DNA of 6,665 nt from Actinomycetota bacterium. GTDB taxonomy: Bacteria; Actinomycetota; Actinomycetes; S36-B12; UBA10799. This document shows positions 3,772 through 6,665 of this stretch, one piece after another; within the stretch, counting starts at the first letter, position 1, and each line of letters opens with the position of its first letter. The position numbers and the translations under genes were made by a program. The stretch covers positions 1 to 6,665 of the forward strand of contig JAUPKM010000522.1 of NCBI GenBank assembly GCA_030837445.1, given 5' to 3'. The notes beneath the pieces were generated by a model. The model worked only from the letters and a program-made list of their open reading frames with translations. It did not search any database and was not told the origin of the DNA.

Positions 3772-6665
3772 GGGGCGGCAACGGCGACATCTACAGCTGC
3801 GGCGGCGGCGGGCGGACGGATCGGGGCCGTTGGCGCGGCGGCGGCCGCAGAGACGGCCGGCACATCGGCGGGGGCTCTTCTCGCTGCCAGGGCAGCAGCC
3901 ACAGGGGCAACGGTAGCGGCCACGACGGCAGCGGGGTGGGTTGGTGCCACGGGAGGGGCGACGGCGGCCGTGACGGCGGCCGTGACGGCCGCTGGGGACC
4001 CTCAGGCGCCCGACTTCCCGTTGTCTCCTCTCCCGATCAGCATGTACGCCTGGCTGGGCGGGGTACGGACAGACATCACGCCGTGGGTGTACGGGCGGGA
4101 CAGCACTCCGATCTCGATCACGCGGGGCAGAACGTCCGAGGGTGCCACGGTCGAGCGGCAGACCATGACCTTCCAGCTGGACAACCGTGACGGACGCTGG
4201 TCGCCGCGGAACCCGACCGGCCCGTACTACGGGCTGCTCGGTCGTAACACCCCGGTGGCGCTGGAGATCCGGGAGGGCGGCCCGTACCTGCTGGTCCCAG
4301 GCACCTCAGGTGCTCGCGTGGCGACGCCGGACAGTGCGAGGCTGGCATTGCCCGGTGACCTGGACGTCTGTGTTGACGTTGATGGTGATGATTGGACGCA
4401 GCCGGGTGACCTGATCGGGCAATGGGAGATAGCCGACGGGAAACGATCCTGGCAGTTGCTTATCAGCACTGGTTTCATTACGTTCTACTGGTCCCAAAAT
4501 GGGACGTCATATCAGTACGTGAATTCCACGGTGAGTGTCCCCATGGATGGGCCTGGCCGCCTGGCGATACGCGCCATCCTGGACGTTGATAATGGTGCCG
4601 GCGGATGGACCGTCACATTCTTTACGGCGGCCACTATCAGTGGGCCATGGCGGCAGCTCGGGTCAGCCGTGTCCGGATCAGGGACGACCAGTATTTACCA
4701 CACGAGCGTCAACCTGTGCATCGGTGATCTCGCTAATGCCGGTTTGGATCACGCTTTTGGCGGGAAATACTACTCTGCTGAGGTCCGCTCCGGGGTCGAC
4801 GGGACATTCGTTGCAAACCCTGTTTTCAGTGATCAGATCCTGGGTGCTGGCGTCTTCTTCGACGATCAGGGGAATACGTGGAGTGTGAGTAATGGCGTCC
4901 AGTTGACGAACGCACAGACCCGGTTCGTGGGTGAGATCGCGGAATGGCCCCCGAAGTGGGATCAATCGGGGCGTGACGTGTGGGTTCCTGCTACTGCGTC
5001 CGGGGTGATGCGCAGGCTCGGGCAAGGAGCTTCTCCGGTCCAGTCGGCGTTGCGTTCGGCTCTCCCCAGTCTGCCGAATCTGGTCGCATATTGGCCGTGC
5101 GAGGAGGGATCGAACGCGCAGATCATCACCGCAGCGTCTGATGGTGCGAATCCCATGGTCGTGTCTGGTGAGCCGAAGTTCGCTGATGACAGCGTTTTTG
5201 TGGCTTCGGGGCCGTTGCCGAGAATGAAGACGGCCCGGTTCGATGGACTCGTGTCGAAGGTGGGTGCAGCGGGCGAGGTCCAGGTCAGGTTTTTGATTCA
5301 CGTTCCCGACTCTGGTGTTACGGGGACCGCTCTTCAAATATGCAGGGTTTACACGACGGGCACTGCGGCTAAATGGAGCGTTGAGTATGAGACCAGCGAG
5401 TCCGGGCGAGGGAATCTGAGGGTTCGGGTTTCTTCGTCCGACGATACGGAGATAGCAGCATCCTCCTGGGTGTACTTCGGTATGGATGGTAAAGCCCGTC
5501 GTCTCGGGCTGACAATGTACCAATCGGGTAGTAACGTCAATTGGGAACTCACTACGCTGGATGTCGGCTACTCCGTCGGTAGCATTATTAGTGGTGCAGT
5601 GAATGGGCGGACAGTTGGCGCTTTCCGTCGAATCGTTATCGGGAAACATAATGACCTGGCGGATATGGCGATAGGTCATGTCACTGTCGAGAATGATGCC
5701 ACATCAGTATTCTCGACCGATAGACAGCTTAATGCTTATCGGTATGAGACCGCCGGTCAGCGCATTAGTCGCCTATGTGAGGAGAATCGCGAAACCTTCA
5801 CTGTTATTGGCAGCCTGAATGATACGGTGAAGATGGGTTACCAGAAACAACGAACGTTCCTGGCGCTCATTCAGGAATGTGCTGCTGCTGATGGCGGGGT
5901 GCTGTACGAGCCCCGCGACCAGATCGGGATCGTCTACCGGACGCGGGCCAGCGTCGAGCGTCAGAACCCGACGGTGACCCTGTCCTATAGCGGCCATCAG
6001 ATGACGCGTCTGGAGCCGACCGAGGATGACCGTGCGACCCGGAACCTGGTCAAGGTCACGCGGGAGGACGGGGCGTCCTCTTCGGCGGAGCTCACTGACG
6101 GTGCGCTGTCCACGCAGCCCCCGCCGGGTGGGATCGGCCGGTACGACACAGCGGTCACGCTGAACATCGCTGATGACCGGGACGCCGTCCATCACGCGCA
6201 TTGGAGGCTGCTGCTCGGCACGGTCGACGAGCAGCGGGTGCCAGCGGTGCAGGTCGATCTGGCCAGTCCTCACCTGGCCGGGGACCAGGGGCTGGTGCGG
6301 GACATCCTGTCCCTGGACGTCGGGTCCAGGGTCGATATCACCGACCCACCACCCTGGATGCCGCCGGACGACATCTCCCAGATCGTCCAGGGGTACACGG
6401 AGAAGATCGGCCAGTTCCTCCACCAGATCACACTCAGCCTCGCGCCGGCGTCTCCGTACCGGGTGGCCATCTACGACGACGACCTCACCCGTTACTCCAG
6501 CGATGGATCTGTGCTGGCGGCGGATGTGACGAGCTCGGCGACGACGCTGTCCGTGGCGACAGCCTCCGGGCCGCTGTGGAGCCACGTCGACGGCGATTTC
6601 GATGTGATCGTCGGGGGTGAGCGGATGACGGTGACCGCTGTGTCCGGGGTGTCGTCCCCCCAGAC
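2308..6665 (+). CDS. Large multidomain minor tail / tail-tip protein (partial, 3' end outside window)
   Basis: At least 1452 codons without a stop. GTG 2308 is the first start after the in-frame TGA at 2302 and gives an N-terminus VDITHRTATVTET that fits the first domain. GGTGA (2300-2304) is a weak ribosome site. Domains: residues 1-211, beta-sandwich with AGDLFIAVF and PSGWT (50-54); 220-271, Ala/Thr linker; 276-488, second copy with AGNLLWAAC and PSGWT (322-326); 489-567, Ala/Gly/Thr linker; 577-655, tail-tip segment with ITRGR (604-608) and LDNRDGRWSPRNPTGPYYGL (624-643); about 660-868, LamG/concanavalin-like; 872-910, RFVGEIAEWPPKWD and RRLGQGASP; 925-1140, second LamG-like (LVAYWPCEE); 1147-1390, hub-like with ETAGQRISRLCEE, AADGGVLYEPRD, RYDTAVTLNIADD and QGYTE; from 1400, a beta domain cut by the edge. 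Residues 577 onward match a known actinophage minor tail protein type, probably at the tail tip in host recognition. Codon use shifts between about 4320 and 5880. Function beyond structure and adhesion is inferred. Confidence 0.9.
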   Translation, partial: MDITHRTATVTETATPANGITGTLPSDAQAGDLFIAVFAGDSLDTAVTGPSGWTPLVAPIDEPGQNITLAVYRRWGASTGPVISTSGAAGYWTCIVHALGGADPTDPIDAAAVTNVVTSATTATAGGVTTLTAGAVLMSAVVANTRSRVFATPSGMTMIRQYGAATQGRACALAGETRATAGATGTRTWAFTTTPPALSFVTAAWAIRPAGGSVTGDVSQAVTAAATTTAIVSARGAASPSVAAGTTAAATIRTTGAASSAITAGAEAAGSTGSGVTPVQMSSATSATNSTSVTATFTAATAGNLLWAACAMDKSAGTITAPSGWTTVLSSVSTSVSTWVGRKVAVGGETSVTVSRSAASSSGDTLWVGEYAHPGAGAWQVLTSATHATDETSVTSWSTGTAAAPSSSCAAIGFWAIDSASSSTGSETITGSWVAVRDWDAALDGAADVAVAWLANAPAGSSQECTRSWTGADQVSAAVATFSRVGVVGAATATSTAAAAAGGRIGAVGAAAAAETAGTSAGALLAARAAATGATVAATTAAGWVGATGGATAAVTAAVTAAGDPQAPDFPLSPLPISMYAWLGGVRTDITPWVYGRDSTPISITRGRTSEGATVERQTMTFQLDNRDGRWSPRNPTGPYYGLLGRNTPVALEIREGGPYLLVPGTSGARVATPDSARLALPGDLDVCVDVDGDDWTQPGDLIGQWEIADGKRSWQLLISTGFITFYWSQNGTSYQYVNSTVSVPMDGPGRLAIRAILDVDNGAGGWTVTFFTAATISGPWRQLGSAVSGSGTTSIYHTSVNLCIGDLANAGLDHAFGGKYYSAEVRSGVDGTFVANPVFSDQILGAGVFFDDQGNTWSVSNGVQLTNAQTRFVGEIAEWPPKWDQSGRDVWVPATASGVMRRLGQGASPVQSALRSALPSLPNLVAYWPCEEGSNAQIITAASDGANPMVVSGEPKFADDSVFVASGPLPRMKTARFDGLVSKVGAAGEVQVRFLIHVPDSGVTGTALQICRVYTTGTAAKWSVEYETSESGRGNLRVRVSSSDDTEIAASSWVYFGMDGKARRLGLTMYQSGSNVNWELTTLDVGYSVGSIISGAVNGRTVGAFRRIVIGKHNDLADMAIGHVTVENDATSVFSTDRQLNAYRYETAGQRISRLCEENRETFTVIGSLNDTVKMGYQKQRTFLALIQECAAADGGVLYEPRDQIGIVYRTRASVERQNPTVTLSYSGHQMTRLEPTEDDRATRNLVKVTREDGASSSAELTDGALSTQPPPGGIGRYDTAVTLNIADDRDAVHHAHWRLLLGTVDEQRVPAVQVDLASPHLAGDQGLVRDILSLDVGSRVDITDPPPWMPPDDISQIVQGYTEKIGQFLHQITLSLAPASPYRVAIYDDDLTRYSSDGSVLAADVTSSATTLSVATASGPLWSHVDGDFDVIVGGERMTVTAVSGVSSPQ
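3961..3993 (+). repeat. 12-bp tandem repeat in the Ala-rich linker
   Basis: ACGGCGGCCGTG occurs twice back to back (3961-3972, 3973-3984), followed by a partial third unit ACGGCCGCT (3985-3993). It encodes TAAVTAAVTAA. The 4-codon unit keeps frame, so copy number could change by slippage and alter linker length without breaking the protein. Confidence 0.8.

Noticed and set aside
4042..4044. ATG at 4042 as the start of a separate tail-tip gene
   Set aside because: The upstream bases (CTCCTCTCCCGATCAGC) hold no Shine-Dalgarno and there is no stop between 2308 and this ATG, so a single fused protein is the simpler reading.
4678..5679. A 333-codon open frame on the minus strand
   Set aside because: It is opposite the LamG-like part of the large gene. 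The product is Arg/His-rich without any domain, and I saw no ribosome site or neighbouring minus-strand gene to support it.
5773..6585. A 270-codon open frame on the minus strand
   Set aside because: It is opposite the hub region, whose + strand motifs are clearly recognised. The Arg/Gly/His-rich composition is typical of a high-GC shadow frame.
1..6665. tRNA, CRISPR array, insertion sequence or attachment site
   Set aside because: I saw no cloverleaf, regularly spaced identical repeats, transposase motifs or terminal inverted repeats, and nearly all of the window is accounted for by tail genes.

Overview
The window is a stretch of a siphovirus-type tail module, from a phage or an integrated prophage of a high-GC actinobacterium (a Streptomyces-like host is the best guess). 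The evidence is the strong G/C preference at third codon positions over most of the window, GTG starts with GTGA stop/start overlaps, and tail-protein motifs I recognise from actinophage proteins: a 'GGIV...PGG...VGEAGRDEAVVPL' tape-measure C-terminus, and the 'LDNRDGR-SPRNP-GPYYGL', 'AYWPCE' and 'ADGG-LYEPRD' motifs of a large minor tail protein. All genes read on the + strand. Nothing in the window shows integration, lysis, regulation or DNA metabolism, so phage and prophage cannot be told apart.

Layout: (1) 1-1758 is the C-terminal part of the tape measure protein; its start lies upstream. (2) 1755-1895 is a 46-residue unknown protein, coupled by 4-nt overlaps to the genes on both sides. 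(3) 1892-2272 is a 126-residue tail-fibre-like small beta protein. (4) 2273-2307 is the only gap between genes; it holds a hairpin and a 10-codon mini-ORF in frame with the next gene. (5) 2308-6665 is one uninterrupted reading frame of at least 1452 codons that runs off the right edge. It encodes a large multidomain minor tail protein: two 'PSGWT' beta-sandwich domains, two Ala/Thr/Gly-rich linkers, a baseplate/tail-tip type segment, two LamG/concanavalin-like inserts and a hub-like C-terminal region. The long minus-strand frames opposite this gene are high-GC shadows.

The genes fit one translationally coupled late operon. The tape measure sets tail length and is threaded through the tube. 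The downstream proteins probably form the tail tip and the host-binding apparatus, with the LamG-like and PSGWT domains as candidate cell-surface (glycan) binding modules.

The most interesting points are the fusion of an adhesin-like N-terminus to the tail-tip/hub protein; two tracts (about 841-1500 and 4320-5880) with far more A/T at third codon positions than the rest, whose borders lie inside genes; and the odd mini-ORF/hairpin junction before the large gene. I see no sign of a wholly new system such as a defence or RNA-guided locus.
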